From: a virus
Length of the DNA stretch: 41,195 bases
Strand: one strand, 5' to 3'
IMG/VR virus record: IMGVR_UViG_3300032157_000028
Location: 1-41,195 of that record
The first letter of the stretch is position 1, and each line of letters begins with the position of its first letter. The notes below the pieces were generated by a model. It saw nothing but the letters and a program-made list of their open reading frames with translations. It was not told where the DNA came from and searched no databases. The position numbers were made by a program, and so were the translations under genes. Positions 1-6,282 of this stretch are shown piece by piece.

Positions 1-97
1 CGTCCACCGCATCAGCAGCCGCTCCGCCTGGGTTAGCACGCCTGCCGCGCCAGCGCCTGGATCTGCGCGCCGACCTGGACCTGAAAGTGCTGGCGCC
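1..97. repeat. Left copy of 97-bp terminal direct repeat
   Basis: Bases 1-97 are identical to 41099-41195. The simplest reading is an assembly overlap of a circular or circularly permuted molecule with a unit length of 41,098 bp. The repeat lies inside the 3' end of the 103-aa gene and the 5' end of the terminase gene, so it is coding sequence written twice. A true short terminal repeat cannot be excluded from the sequence alone. Confidence 0.95.
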
Positions 98-344
98 AGG
101 TCGGCGCCGACAGGTCGCACGTGGCCAGGAAGCTGGTGGGCACGAACATCAGCGCCGACCACTCGCCGGTGCGCGGGTTCATCGTGCTGATGCAGAGCAC
201 CGACAGGTGCAGGCCCAGGCCCAGGCCGCGGCACAGCGTGACCTTGACCGGCAGCGCCAGCAGCTCATGCAGCATCGCCTCCAGGCGATCCCGCTGGAAC
301 TCCGGGCACTTCCACAGCTTGGCCACCGCGCTCCGCTTCGCCAT
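33..344 (-). CDS. Hypothetical protein just upstream of the large terminase (103 aa)
   Basis: I do not recognise this family. The protein starts MAKRSAVAKLW and has a well-packed central part rich in Leu, Val and Trp, without a visible catalytic motif or membrane segment. The ORF is open further upstream, but ATG at 344 begins the plausible protein; GTG at 326 is an alternative. The start overlaps the end of the DUF5681-like gene by about 80 nt, which is long for this genome. Through the circular junction its stop (TAA, 33-35) overlaps the GTG start of the large terminase by 7 nt, so the two are probably translationally coupled. Position between candidate small terminase and large terminase suggests a packaging or head role, but that is inference. 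Confidence 0.6.
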   Translation of the reverse strand: MAKRSAVAKLWKCPEFQRDRLEAMLHELLALPVKVTLCRGLGLGLHLSVLCISTMNPRTGEWSALMFVPTSFLATCDLSAPTWRQHFQVQVGAQIQALARQAC

Positions 345-906
345 CTCCGGCAAGCCTAACGACCGTGGGCGCGTGTGCCTGGACCTCGAGCAGCACGCGC
401 ACCGTCGTGGCGCGCTCCGCCGGCGGCAGGCTGGCCAGGTAGCGGTCGAGCGCGACGGCATCACCCGACGTCGGTTGCGGCTCCCTCGGCTGCACGATCT
501 GCGGCGGCTGCGCGGCGGCCAGCGGGTCGAGCCCGACCTGCAGGCGCAGTGGCGTGCGGCCCTGCTCCCGTTCCTCCAGCCAGGTCAGCCACTTGAATGC
601 GGTGATGCCGCCGGGGTCAGCCAGGATCTGCTCGGCCACCTTCGCCGCCACCAGGTCGGCCACCGTCCGCCCGTTCTCTGTGTCGCCGCCGATCAGCAGC
701 GCCTTCCGGATCCGCCCGCCGATCTGCAGGGTGCCCTTGGGCACGCCGCCGGGGTTCAGGCTGACACCGGGGAGCATGGTGCCGTCTTCCCGCCGACCAG
801 GCTTGGGCCCGGTCGGCCAGGGCACCGCGGGCAGGGCGCGCTCCGGCACCGGCTCAGCGGCCACAGCCTGTTCCTCAGGCGCGCCAGGGTCCGCGTCGGC
901 GGTCAC
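265..906 (-). CDS. DUF5681-like protein, candidate terminase small subunit (213 aa)
   Basis: The recognisable part is the motif MLPGVSLNPGGVPKGT, which matches the GxSxNPGGxPKG signature of DUF5681 proteins. These occur next to phage terminases and are commonly treated as small-terminase-like. It is followed by a helical segment that would suit DNA or TerL binding. The first 45 residues are low-complexity and rich in Ala, Pro and Glu, and so is the C-terminal third. I chose GTG at 906 because AGGAG lies 8 nt upstream and the start overlaps the stop of the previous small gene (GTGA). On the circle it is two genes before the large terminase, as expected for TerS. The functional name is inference from motif plus position. 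Confidence 0.6.
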   Translation of the reverse strand: MTADADPGAPEEQAVAAEPVPERALPAVPWPTGPKPGRREDGTMLPGVSLNPGGVPKGTLQIGGRIRKALLIGGDTENGRTVADLVAAKVAEQILADPGGITAFKWLTWLEEREQGRTPLRLQVGLDPLAAAQPPQIVQPREPQPTSGDAVALDRYLASLPPAERATTVRVLLEVQAHAPTVVRLAGDGEAERGGQAVEVPGVPAGSPGGDAA

Positions 907-1076
907 CGCGGCGGCTCCTGCACGATCCGGCGCACGCTGTAGCGGCTGGTCACGGCGCGGTGGCCGTCCTGGAACTCGACCAGGATGCTGCCCCTGCCGG
1001 CCGCCAGGACGCGGCAGGGCTGGCCGTGGCGATCGGGAAGCCAGAGCCGGATGCGCCAGTAGTGCGTCCAGGTCAC
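903..1076 (-). CDS. Small basic hypothetical protein (57 aa)
   Basis: A 57-aa ORF beginning VTWTHYWRIRLWLPDRHGQ and ending near RYSVRRIVQEPPR. It is linked by GTGA overlaps to both neighbours: its GTG (1076) overlaps the HNH remnant's stop and its TGA overlaps the start of the DUF5681-like gene. It looks like a compact beta-rich fold with an RILVEFQDG-like core and a basic C-terminal strand. Small proteins of this look are common in phage early and packaging regions, but I cannot name a family. The tight coupling on both sides is the best evidence that it is a gene. Confidence 0.6.
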   Translation of the reverse strand: MTWTHYWRIRLWLPDRHGQPCRVLAAGRGSILVEFQDGHRAVTSRYSVRRIVQEPPR

Positions 1077-1275
1077 AGCAGCCGGCCCTGCCCGCGCTGG
1101 GCGTCCCGCGTCGCCTGCGCCGTGGCCGCATGGTGCCTGGCGTCGTAGCGCAGGTGGCAGCGCTGGCAGAAGGCGCGCAGGTTGCCCATGTCGCTGTTCT
1201 CCGGCTGGTGGTCCAGGTGCGCGATGGTCAGCACGATCTGCCCATGCGCCCAGGCCGCCAGGGTGCCGTTCTTTT
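1073..1275 (-). pseudogene. HNH endonuclease, 5'-truncated
   Basis: The frame encodes the catalytic half of a phage HNH nuclease. It has AHLDH with the metal-binding histidines, the Asn in GNLRAFC, and CQRCHLRYD with one zinc-type CxxC and the last His. The N-terminal half, which normally carries the first CxxC pair, is missing. The reading frame stays open to 1345, but that stretch lies inside the neighbouring endonuclease gene, shows no HNH features, and its ATG has no ribosome site. Homology seems to begin around 1275, exactly where the lower-GC island ends. I infer that the island's insertion removed the 5' part. A residual short nuclease is possible because the catalytic triad itself is intact. 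HNH genes next to terminases often assist packaging. Confidence 0.65.
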
Positions 1276-1296
1276 GGGAATTATAGACTTGACTAC

Positions 1297-1830
1297 CTAG
1301 AGCACGACCGGCTCGGGGACCACTGTGAACTTTTCGCGCAACCATCCGAAGAATTTGCTGTCGCTCCAGCCACTCGGCGTCAAGAGTCCGGCACTAGCGG
1401 CGGCCATCAGATCCTTGGTGTCCACCGGGACGAAACAGACGGTCGGGAAGTCGCGGATGTCCACGACCAGAACCTTTGACGTTTCTGCGAGCGAGGTCAG
1501 CAAGTCGGCCGGCGTGCATTTACGCCCAGATCCCACGTACTTGGACTTCTGAAACTTCACGCCGCCGCGAGTCAGGCACTTGACGCTGACCTCCATTGCG
1601 CCGAGTTCCCCAACATCAACCGCCCCGTCAGTGCCGGCCCGGTTGGTGTTCAGATGCTTGGCAAAGTCATAGAGCTTTGCGCCCCAGTGCTCTGAGAAGC
1701 GCGACGTAACGCGGGCGTCACGGAACTCCTTTTGCACGATCTCCGTGGAGATGTTCAGCGCCGCAGCAATAGCCGCCGCGTCAAAGGTGAAGGATTTTAC
1801 CTTCAGTGTCGGCTTCGGTTTCTTAGACAA
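1297..1830 (-). CDS. Candidate type II restriction endonuclease (177 aa)
   Basis: I cannot assign a named enzyme family. The protein follows directly behind a DNA methyltransferase, the usual place for the cognate nuclease. It contains GTDGAVDVG followed by AMEVSVKC, with Asp 68, Asp 72, Glu 80 and Lys 84. This resembles a PD-(D/E)xK nuclease core, although the acidic residue two before the Lys is replaced by Ser 82. I chose the TTG start at 1830: AGGAG lies 7 nt upstream and the start overlaps the methyltransferase stop by 8 nt, so translation is coupled. Codon and base composition match the methyltransferase rather than the phage. An alternative is an unrelated cargo protein. Confidence 0.55.
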   Translation of the reverse strand: MSKKPKPTLKVKSFTFDAAAIAAALNISTEIVQKEFRDARVTSRFSEHWGAKLYDFAKHLNTNRAGTDGAVDVGELGAMEVSVKCLTRGGVKFQKSKYVGSGRKCTPADLLTSLAETSKVLVVDIRDFPTVCFVPVDTKDLMAAASAGLLTPSGWSDSKFFGWLREKFTVVPEPVVL

Positions 1831-2698
1831 GGCGTTGCTCCTGCGCGACGCGGCTCTTCGCCGTCTTGCAATACACGGCGTCAAGGTCAATGCCGATGCC
1901 CCGGCATCCCTCACGTTCAGCAGCTACTAGCGTTGTGCCTGTGCCGAGGAACGGATCCAGGACCACCGCGCCCTTCTTGCCGTGCAGGCGGATGCAGCGC
2001 TGGGGCAATTCCACCGGGAAAGTGCAGGGGTGGTTATGCTTCTGGTCTTTGGACTGGACGGTCTTGTAGGGGATGAACCAAACATTCCCGGCGCAGCGGC
2101 GGTCGGCTTTATGGCCCCACCGTTTGATGTTGGTCTTATCCTTGAACGGGACGCCGACGGCGAGCCTATCCAATTTCACGTCCGCCGCTTTCGTGAAGTG
2201 AAAAATATGCTCGTGATTGTGATTGAGAAAGCGCCGGCTATTGATCGGCTTGAAGTGGCCGTAGGACTCGTCCGCGATGCTCACCGACTTCACCCAGATA
2301 ATGTGATTTTGCATCACGAATTGCTTTTGCAGTGCAATCGCCAACTCGAACGGGAGCAGCGGGTCAGTGTTGGTGCCTCCGACGTTCAGGAAGAATGACC
2401 CGCCACCCGCCAGAACCCGCGCCACTTCCTTGCCCACTGATTCAATCCACGCCACGTATTCGCTGCGCGGCCTGTTATCCCGGTATTTGGAATATTTTAT
2501 TTTGATATTGTAGGGCGGCGACGTAATCACCACGTCCACGCTGCCGGCTTTCATGCCGCGCATCACCTCGACACAATCGCCCTGCACGATTTCATGCTTC
2601 CCGACGGTCTGCACGTTGCCGGCCTTGACCGGAGCTGTGGGACGGAAGGAGAGCACGGCGTCAGTAATTGCATGAAGAGGCGCGAGAGAAGGATTCAT
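1823..2698 (-). CDS. Site-specific DNA methyltransferase, beta-class, m4C-type motif (291 aa)
   Basis: It transfers a methyl group from S-adenosylmethionine to an exocyclic amino group in DNA. The catalytic motif TSPPYN is at residues 59-64, and the AdoMet-binding motif DPFLGTGTT is at 248-256, followed by GIDLD. Catalytic motif first and AdoMet motif last defines the beta class. The S-P-P-Y form is usual in N4-cytosine enzymes, while DPPY marks adenine enzymes. Length is normal. The ATG at 2698 overlaps the stop of the transposase fragment (ATGA), and its own stop lies inside the next gene's start region. With the adjacent candidate endonuclease it would form a restriction-modification pair; alone it could protect phage DNA against host restriction. 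The recognition sequence cannot be read from the protein. Confidence 0.9.
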   Translation of the reverse strand: MNPSLAPLHAITDAVLSFRPTAPVKAGNVQTVGKHEIVQGDCVEVMRGMKAGSVDVVITSPPYNIKIKYSKYRDNRPRSEYVAWIESVGKEVARVLAGGGSFFLNVGGTNTDPLLPFELAIALQKQFVMQNHIIWVKSVSIADESYGHFKPINSRRFLNHNHEHIFHFTKAADVKLDRLAVGVPFKDKTNIKRWGHKADRRCAGNVWFIPYKTVQSKDQKHNHPCTFPVELPQRCIRLHGKKGAVVLDPFLGTGTTLVAAEREGCRGIGIDLDAVYCKTAKSRVAQEQRLV

Positions 2699-2847
2699 GC
2701 GATCAGCGCCTTGTAGGTCAGGCGCTTGCCGACCGCCGCCGCCGACAGGCTGGCGAGCCGTTCCATCGTGTGCCGCTCCACGTTGCCCTCGTTGAGCCGG
2801 AAGGTGAACTCGTCCACGTAACGGCCCAGGTGCTTTTTGTAGTGCAT
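2695..2847 (-). pseudogene. IS1595/ISXO2-type transposase, C-terminal fragment (50 aa)
   Basis: The short ORF reads KKHLGRYVDEFTFRLNEG early and ends GKRLTYKALIA. This matches the C-terminal end of ISXO2-like (IS1595 family) transposases, where HLxRYxxEFxFRxN is followed by a GKRLTY ending. The catalytic DDE/DDN domain and the N-terminal zinc region are missing, and stop codons lie in frame just upstream of the ATG (2847), so it is a remnant. Its TGA overlaps the methyltransferase ATG. It may now serve only to bring ribosomes to the methyltransferase. It indicates that the island arrived with, or next to, an insertion sequence. Confidence 0.7.
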
Positions 2848-2859
2848 GGCCCGCCTAGC

Positions 2860-3993
2860 CTAGCGCCGGAACAGCCAGCCGTCCAGGATCCGCTGACCAG
2901 CCGCCAGGCCCAGCGCCTCGCGCTCCGGAATCGTCAGGCCAGGCTGATTGTCATACACCAGCCGGTACGCCCTGTCCCTGGCGTTCAGCACGTCGTAGCC
3001 GCCGGTTGCCAGCGCCACCGCCGGGCTCGGCTCCACCCAGGTGGGCTGCCGCTTCGATTCGTCGGCCAGGATCTGGCCAATGGCAGACAGGTCGCCGTTG
3101 CTCTCGTAGATCATCGGCCCGTCGAACAGCCCGAACCGGATGCCGTGGTGCCGGCAGAAGGCGATATCCCAGCGCGTCCAGGTCGTGGCCGGCGGCAGGA
3201 AAAGATCGGGCCGACCGGCGCGGGTGTTCGCCGGCGGCGGCGCGTTCCCGTGCACGAAGTCAAAGGCCATCTCCGGCAGCGCGAGCGGGATGGTGACGCC
3301 AACGCGGCCCAGCGCGTCCTGCGCCAGCAGGCAGTGCACCGGCACCCATCCGGCAAGGTTGTAGACGTGGCTGCCCAGGAACTCGCACGCCGAAGTCGTC
3401 ACGCCCTCAGCCGCCCACGCCGCCAGGCGGGTGGTGATATCGGCCATGTCCGCCACGATCCCGCGGTCGGTGTGGCAGGCCCAGCGCCGGCCATTGTCCT
3501 GCAGCACCTTGATGCCCTTGCCCTCGAGCGTATGCGCCTCGGCGTCGGTGCCGCTCCAGGTGTCGGCGTTCAGGTTCATCAGCACGATCACCACGTCAAG
3601 CTCCGCGCTCAGGTGATTGCACAGCTGCTGCACGCCGAGCAGGAAGTCAGCGGTCTGCGCGGGCCCGCCCTGCACCGCAGCAAACGGATTCCAGATCACC
3701 ACGTTTTGATAGCCGCGCTCGCGGGCCTTCGACCGGCTGTTGGCCTGGCGGTCCAGCTCGGCCACGATGTTGATGCCGTTGAGCCGGTGGAAGAAGTAGG
3801 CGCCGTTCGCGTCGCCGTCCCGCAGGTCGCCCTCGTCCGTCACCTTGCTGACAATCAGCGGGTTCATGTTCGTGTTCGCCGCATCGGCGTGGATGCCGTG
3901 CGTGACGTGGCCGACCAGCTGGCTGCACACTCCCACGTCGGGATCGTAGCGGCGGCGGCTAAAGACGCGGCGAAGGAATGAAAGAAGGCCCAT
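2860..3993 (-). CDS. Hypothetical protein, possible alpha/beta-barrel enzyme (377 aa)
   Basis: I do not recognise this protein. It starts MGLLSFLRRVFSRRRY, a short hydrophobic then strongly basic N-terminus that could touch membrane or nucleic acid. The body alternates beta-strand-like hydrophobic segments (VVIWNPF, DVVIVLMNLN, WVPVHCLL, IRFGLFDGPMIYES) with helices, an order compatible with a TIM-barrel-like glycosidase fold, but no diagnostic catalytic pair is clear. It is the largest unassigned gene of the left early region. The ATG at 3993 is 14 nt after the preceding stop. A lytic or carbohydrate-active role is possible because no endolysin was found elsewhere; this is a guess. Confidence 0.75.
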   Translation of the reverse strand: MGLLSFLRRVFSRRRYDPDVGVCSQLVGHVTHGIHADAANTNMNPLIVSKVTDEGDLRDGDANGAYFFHRLNGINIVAELDRQANSRSKARERGYQNVVIWNPFAAVQGGPAQTADFLLGVQQLCNHLSAELDVVIVLMNLNADTWSGTDAEAHTLEGKGIKVLQDNGRRWACHTDRGIVADMADITTRLAAWAAEGVTTSACEFLGSHVYNLAGWVPVHCLLAQDALGRVGVTIPLALPEMAFDFVHGNAPPPANTRAGRPDLFLPPATTWTRWDIAFCRHHGIRFGLFDGPMIYESNGDLSAIGQILADESKRQPTWVEPSPAVALATGGYDVLNARDRAYRLVYDNQPGLTIPEREALGLAAGQRILDGWLFRR

Positions 3994-4007
3994 AGCCCTA
4001 CAGCCTA

Positions 4008-4424
4008 TCAGCTGCTGGCACGCCCGGCGCGGAAGCGCTCCACCGCCTCCACGTCGGCCAGGCGCCGCGCCGCCCGCCGGCGCTCGGCCCGCGCCAGGCG
4101 TTCGCGCTTCTCTGCCACCAGGGCGTCCAGGCGCGCCGCGTCCACCGCCGTGATCACCCAGCGCCAGGAAGTCTCCAGGCGCACCTGGTGGCGCTGGTAG
4201 TGCTCGGCCTGCAGCACCTTCTTCGGAATCCAGCCGACCATCACCCGGTCACGGTCCACGTCGCGCCGCGCCAGCGTGTGGCCGGAGTGCTTCGACCAGG
4301 CCAGGCCGGCTGGCAGCGACGGCTTCCCGTGGATCGGCGCCCAGTGCGGCGCCACCAGCGGGTCGGTCGGGCGGCCGTTCTGGCGCTTGAAGCCGGCGGC
4401 CTCGAGCTGGGCGAGCACCTTCAT
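4008..4424 (-). CDS. Hypothetical protein with basic C-terminal helix (138 aa)
   Basis: No family recognised. The N-terminal two thirds has a compact mixed composition with several Trp, and contains GRPTDPLVAPHW and RVMVGWIPKKVL. The last 45 residues form a long Arg/Ala/Glu-rich helix (RERLARAERRRAARR), which could be a coiled coil or nucleic-acid contact. The ATG at 4424 overlaps the stop of the upstream 69-aa gene (ATGA), and I preferred it over the longer open frame, whose N-terminal part is a low-quality Arg/Ala shadow of the neighbouring gene. It belongs to the early chain of coupled small genes. Confidence 0.65.
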   Translation of the reverse strand: MKVLAQLEAAGFKRQNGRPTDPLVAPHWAPIHGKPSLPAGLAWSKHSGHTLARRDVDRDRVMVGWIPKKVLQAEHYQRHQVRLETSWRWVITAVDAARLDALVAEKRERLARAERRRAARRLADVEAVERFRAGRASS

Positions 4425-4630
4425 AGCGGGCGATGCAGCGGCCGCACCTCGTAGGTGGTGCCCTGCTCCACCACCACCACGTGGCCGGTCCTGCGCGTGT
4501 GGATGGAGCCGGCGCGAGCGGCCTTCAGATAGCCCTCCTCCGTCCAGTTGCAGGTTTGACAGTTTGCTATGCAGTGGATTATCCGCTGCGGCGTCCGCAC
4601 GGTTCGCGGCTTTCTCATTCTGCGGCGCAT
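4421..4630 (-). CDS. Small Cys/His protein, possible zinc finger (69 aa)
   Basis: The core is NCQTCNW followed by an Ala-rich helix, then SIHTRRTGHVVVVEQG. The CxxC pair and two following histidines are arranged like a small C2H2-type zinc site. Many phages carry short early proteins with this CxxC-helix-HxxxxGH pattern; their function is unknown. The ATG at 4630 overlaps the preceding stop (TGATG). ATG at 4618 is an alternative that removes four basic residues. The stop overlaps the next gene (ATGA), consistent with one long early transcript. Confidence 0.65.
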   Translation of the reverse strand: MRRRMRKPRTVRTPQRIIHCIANCQTCNWTEEGYLKAARAGSIHTRRTGHVVVVEQGTTYEVRPLHRPL

Positions 4631-4800
4631 CACAGCGGGAGCCTCTGGCCGCGCCGCTGTTCGTGGAGCTCGCGCCGGCGCACCCGCGCCCGATCGGTGC
4701 GCTGGCAGTGGCCACACCACTGGCCTGCGCGCATGGCCTCGCGCCGGCAGCGCCGCGTCCCGCAGCAGCCTGCCGCGTAGGTGCGGCTGCAGCGGATCAC
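4630..4800 (-). CDS. Small Cys-rich protein, likely zinc ribbon (56 aa)
   Basis: The sequence has a CC pair, a further Cys, and then WCGHCQRTD, giving at least four cysteines that could bind zinc, with an Arg-rich tail. The GTG at 4800 overlaps the stop of the 84-aa gene before it (GTGA), and the TGA at 4630 overlaps the ATG of the next gene. These junctions are the main evidence for translation. It resembles the other short zinc-ribbon genes in this early block. Role unknown; adaptor or regulator of host protein function is possible. Confidence 0.6.
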   Translation of the reverse strand: MIRCSRTYAAGCCGTRRCRREAMRAGQWCGHCQRTDRARVRRRELHEQRRGQRLPL

Positions 4801-5051
4801 AGCGCCACCACCGCATCGGTCGCCAGCGCGTTGCGGTGCGCGATCACGCCGCCGGCGACGCTGACCACCACCACGGCCACGCCGGCGCGGTCGCCGGCGT
4901 TCATGCCGCGCTGAATCCATCGCACCAGGCGGTCGCTGCGCGCCCAGGCCATGCATTGCCACGCGCCGCCGTCGGTGCAGGTCAGCACCAGCCACGGCGC
5001 GCTGTGCGCCAGGCGGTCCAGATCGCCACGGGTGATCGGCGGCAGGTTCAC
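4797..5051 (-). CDS. Tandem paralogue C of a small early protein family (84 aa)
   Basis: The third member of a tandem trio. It shares with its two upstream neighbours an N-terminal LPPI box, a central hydrophobic strand containing WLVL, a Trp-containing middle, and a C-terminal VVVVSVAGGVIAHRNA segment closely matching the VVLDAEAGVIIHRNA of copy A. The pattern suggests an alpha/beta mini-domain. GTG at 5051 overlaps the stop of copy B (GTGA). The DNA around this junction is nearly the same as the A/B junction. Function unknown. Confidence 0.65.
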   Translation of the reverse strand: MNLPPITRGDLDRLAHSAPWLVLTCTDGGAWQCMAWARSDRLVRWIQRGMNAGDRAGVAVVVVSVAGGVIAHRNALATDAVVAL

Positions 5052-5296
5052 GCCTCGAGCCTCGCGCCCACGCCCAGGTCGTTCGTGAAGGTGACGGCGC
5101 GCAGCTGGCGGTCCAGCAGCACGGCGGCCTGGCCGCGCTCGTCGTGGTGCTTGAAGTCGGCCACGATCCGGCGGGCGCGGTTGCCGTGCGACGGCCACGC
5201 CACTGCTGCCCACTCCTTGCCTGCCATAAGGACCAGCAGGATGAAGCGGCCGCTGGTGGGATCTGCGTAGCGAGCGGGGATGGGCGGCAGGCTCAC
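5048..5296 (-). CDS. Tandem paralogue B of a small early protein family (82 aa)
   Basis: The middle copy begins SLPPIPARY, has the FILLVLMAGKEW strand, a basic region ending DFKHHDERG, and AVLLDRQLRAVTFTND where the other copies have the HRNA motif. It is thus the most diverged of the three at its C-terminus. GTG at 5296 overlaps the stop of copy A (GTGA) and its own stop overlaps copy C. All three are likely made from one message in similar amounts. Function unknown. Confidence 0.65.
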   Translation of the reverse strand: MSLPPIPARYADPTSGRFILLVLMAGKEWAAVAWPSHGNRARRIVADFKHHDERGQAAVLLDRQLRAVTFTNDLGVGARLEA

Positions 5297-5547
5297 GGCT
5301 CGAGCTCCGCGCCGGCGGCTTCAGCGTTGCGGTGAATGATCACGCCAGCCTCGGCGTCCAGCACCACGTGCGGATAGACCTTCGACCGATCGGCATACGC
5401 GATCGCGTGCTTGGTGATCTGGTAGCCGCGAATCCGATGCCACCTGCTGCCCGTGTAGTTCGCGCAGGAGTAGCACCAGAGCAGCCGGAAGCGCATGCCG
5501 GGCATCGTCAGGAACCTGCGCGGGATCGGCGGCAGCGCGTCGCTCAT
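5293..5547 (-). CDS. Tandem paralogue A of a small early protein family (84 aa)
   Basis: The first copy in transcription order, starting MSDALPPIPRRF. It carries FRLLWCYSCANY with one CxxC, then an amphipathic region and VVLDAEAGVIIHRNAEA. The LPPIP box and the GVIxHRNA ending define the family with copies B and C. The ATG at 5547 overlaps the previous stop (ATGA). I know no named family for it. The duplication suggests either dosage or binding of several related targets. Confidence 0.65.
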   Translation of the reverse strand: MSDALPPIPRRFLTMPGMRFRLLWCYSCANYTGSRWHRIRGYQITKHAIAYADRSKVYPHVVLDAEAGVIIHRNAEAAGAELEP

Positions 5548-5735
5548 AGGTTGAATCTCTCTAGGATCCGGTCCACGACTTCGCGCTGGCGCTCCGTCAG
5601 CGGGTGCCCGCGGTCGAGCACCTTCACCTTCATGTCCTCCGCGAACCGGATCTCCCATGGCGTCAGCCCGTGGTCAATATCGCACAGCAGGCTCACGTCG
5701 GTGCGGTCGGCGGTGGATGCGGCGGCTTGGCTCAT
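5544..5735 (-). CDS. Hypothetical small helical protein (63 aa)
   Basis: The conserved-looking core LTPWEIRFAEDM followed by LTERQREVVDRILERF is a pattern found in many short phage early proteins, with a helix, a turn and an amphipathic C-terminal helix. This layout is sometimes seen in small DNA-binding or replication-adaptor proteins, but no function is known to me. ATG at 5735 overlaps the previous stop (ATGA) and was chosen over an earlier in-frame ATG at 5762, which lies inside the upstream zinc-ribbon gene. Confidence 0.6.
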   Translation of the reverse strand: MSQAAASTADRTDVSLLCDIDHGLTPWEIRFAEDMKVKVLDRGHPLTERQREVVDRILERFNL

Positions 5736-5950
5736 CCCATCTTCCAGTGATCGGTGCCGCACCGTGCGCAGGTGCGCGTCGGCTCAAAGTGGTGAGGCTC
5801 CCGGCATGAGTCAGCGCCATCACGCGGGCCTTCGCGACGTAGCGCCACGGGCGCCTGATTGATCCCAGTATGCCGGTCGTCAGTCATCAAGCCCGCGCAC
5901 ACGTAGCACGCGGGCAGGAAGGTGTAGCACTTGAACTTGCGCGGCCTCAT
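5732..5950 (-). CDS. Small double-CxxC protein, likely zinc binding (72 aa)
   Basis: Two metal-site candidates are visible: CYVC near the N-terminus and CARC near the C-terminus, with further Cys and His between. The protein is short and otherwise charged. ATG at 5950 overlaps the stop of the 111-aa zinc-ribbon gene, and the TGA overlaps the next ATG. It belongs to the same coupled run as its neighbours. A role in binding host proteins or nucleic acid is plausible but unproven. Confidence 0.6.
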   Translation of the reverse strand: MRPRKFKCYTFLPACYVCAGLMTDDRHTGINQAPVALRREGPRDGADSCREPHHFEPTRTCARCGTDHWKMG

Positions 5951-6282
5951 AGGCCACCGTCCCGCAGGATCTGGTCCCGCTCGAAACAGGCCACGCAGTA
6001 CGGCGTCGCGCTGGTCGCGCTGTAGCGCCAGACCGTCGCGAGCTCGCCGCACGCGCAACGCGACGGCGGCAGCGCCGCGTCCGGCGTGCAGCGCACGCAC
6101 CACGGCTGGCCGGTGCGCCCGTACTGCGCCAGCTGCAGATCACCGCGGCACGTCGGGCAGCGCGGGCGGCAAGCGTCGGCCAGCGTCGGCATCAGGCCAG
6201 CCTCGCTGCGCGCCACGCCGGCGTCGTACTCATCCAAACGATCCGACGGCCGGTGATACCACGCGACTTCTTCTGCGCTCAT
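5947..6282 (-). CDS. Double zinc-ribbon protein (111 aa)
   Basis: The protein has CPTC paired with CVRC, and CACG paired with CVAC. These two zinc-ribbon-like modules fill most of the C-terminal 75 residues. The N-terminal part, SAEEVAWYHRPSDRLDEYDAG, is polar and probably unstructured or a peptide-binding extension. ATG at 6282 overlaps the stop of the upstream HNH gene (ATGA). Double zinc ribbons in phages are often transcription or protein-interaction modules, but nothing here decides the function. Confidence 0.7.
   Translation of the reverse strand: MSAEEVAWYHRPSDRLDEYDAGVARSEAGLMPTLADACRPRCPTCRGDLQLAQYGRTGQPWCVRCTPDAALPPSRCACGELATVWRYSATSATPYCVACFERDQILRDGGL

Larger units (their letters stand above)
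1276..2847 (-). mobile_element. Inserted island: transposase remnant plus restriction-modification-like genes
   Basis: This block differs from its surroundings. It is visibly richer in A and T (for example around 2490-2515), and its genes form a coupled unit of transposase fragment, methyltransferase and candidate endonuclease. One edge coincides with the broken HNH gene near 1275. The plus strand there starts GGGAATTATAGACTTGACTA, which could be a transposon end. I find no matching inverted end near 2850, and the transposase is only a C-terminal fragment, so the other end appears to have been lost. Mobility today is unlikely. The limits given are inferred from gene content and homology breakpoints. 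Confidence 0.5.

Noticed and set aside
265-1131. Full 288-aa version of the DUF5681-like frame
   Set aside because: The first 75 residues are Arg/Gly/Pro shadow sequence of the 57-aa gene; GTG 906 has a good ribosome site and GTGA overlap.
2668-3981. 437-aa plus-strand open frame opposite the 377-aa gene
   Set aside because: Composition is Arg/His/Gln/Ala shadow type and it would run across the methyltransferase start; the minus-strand protein looks normal.
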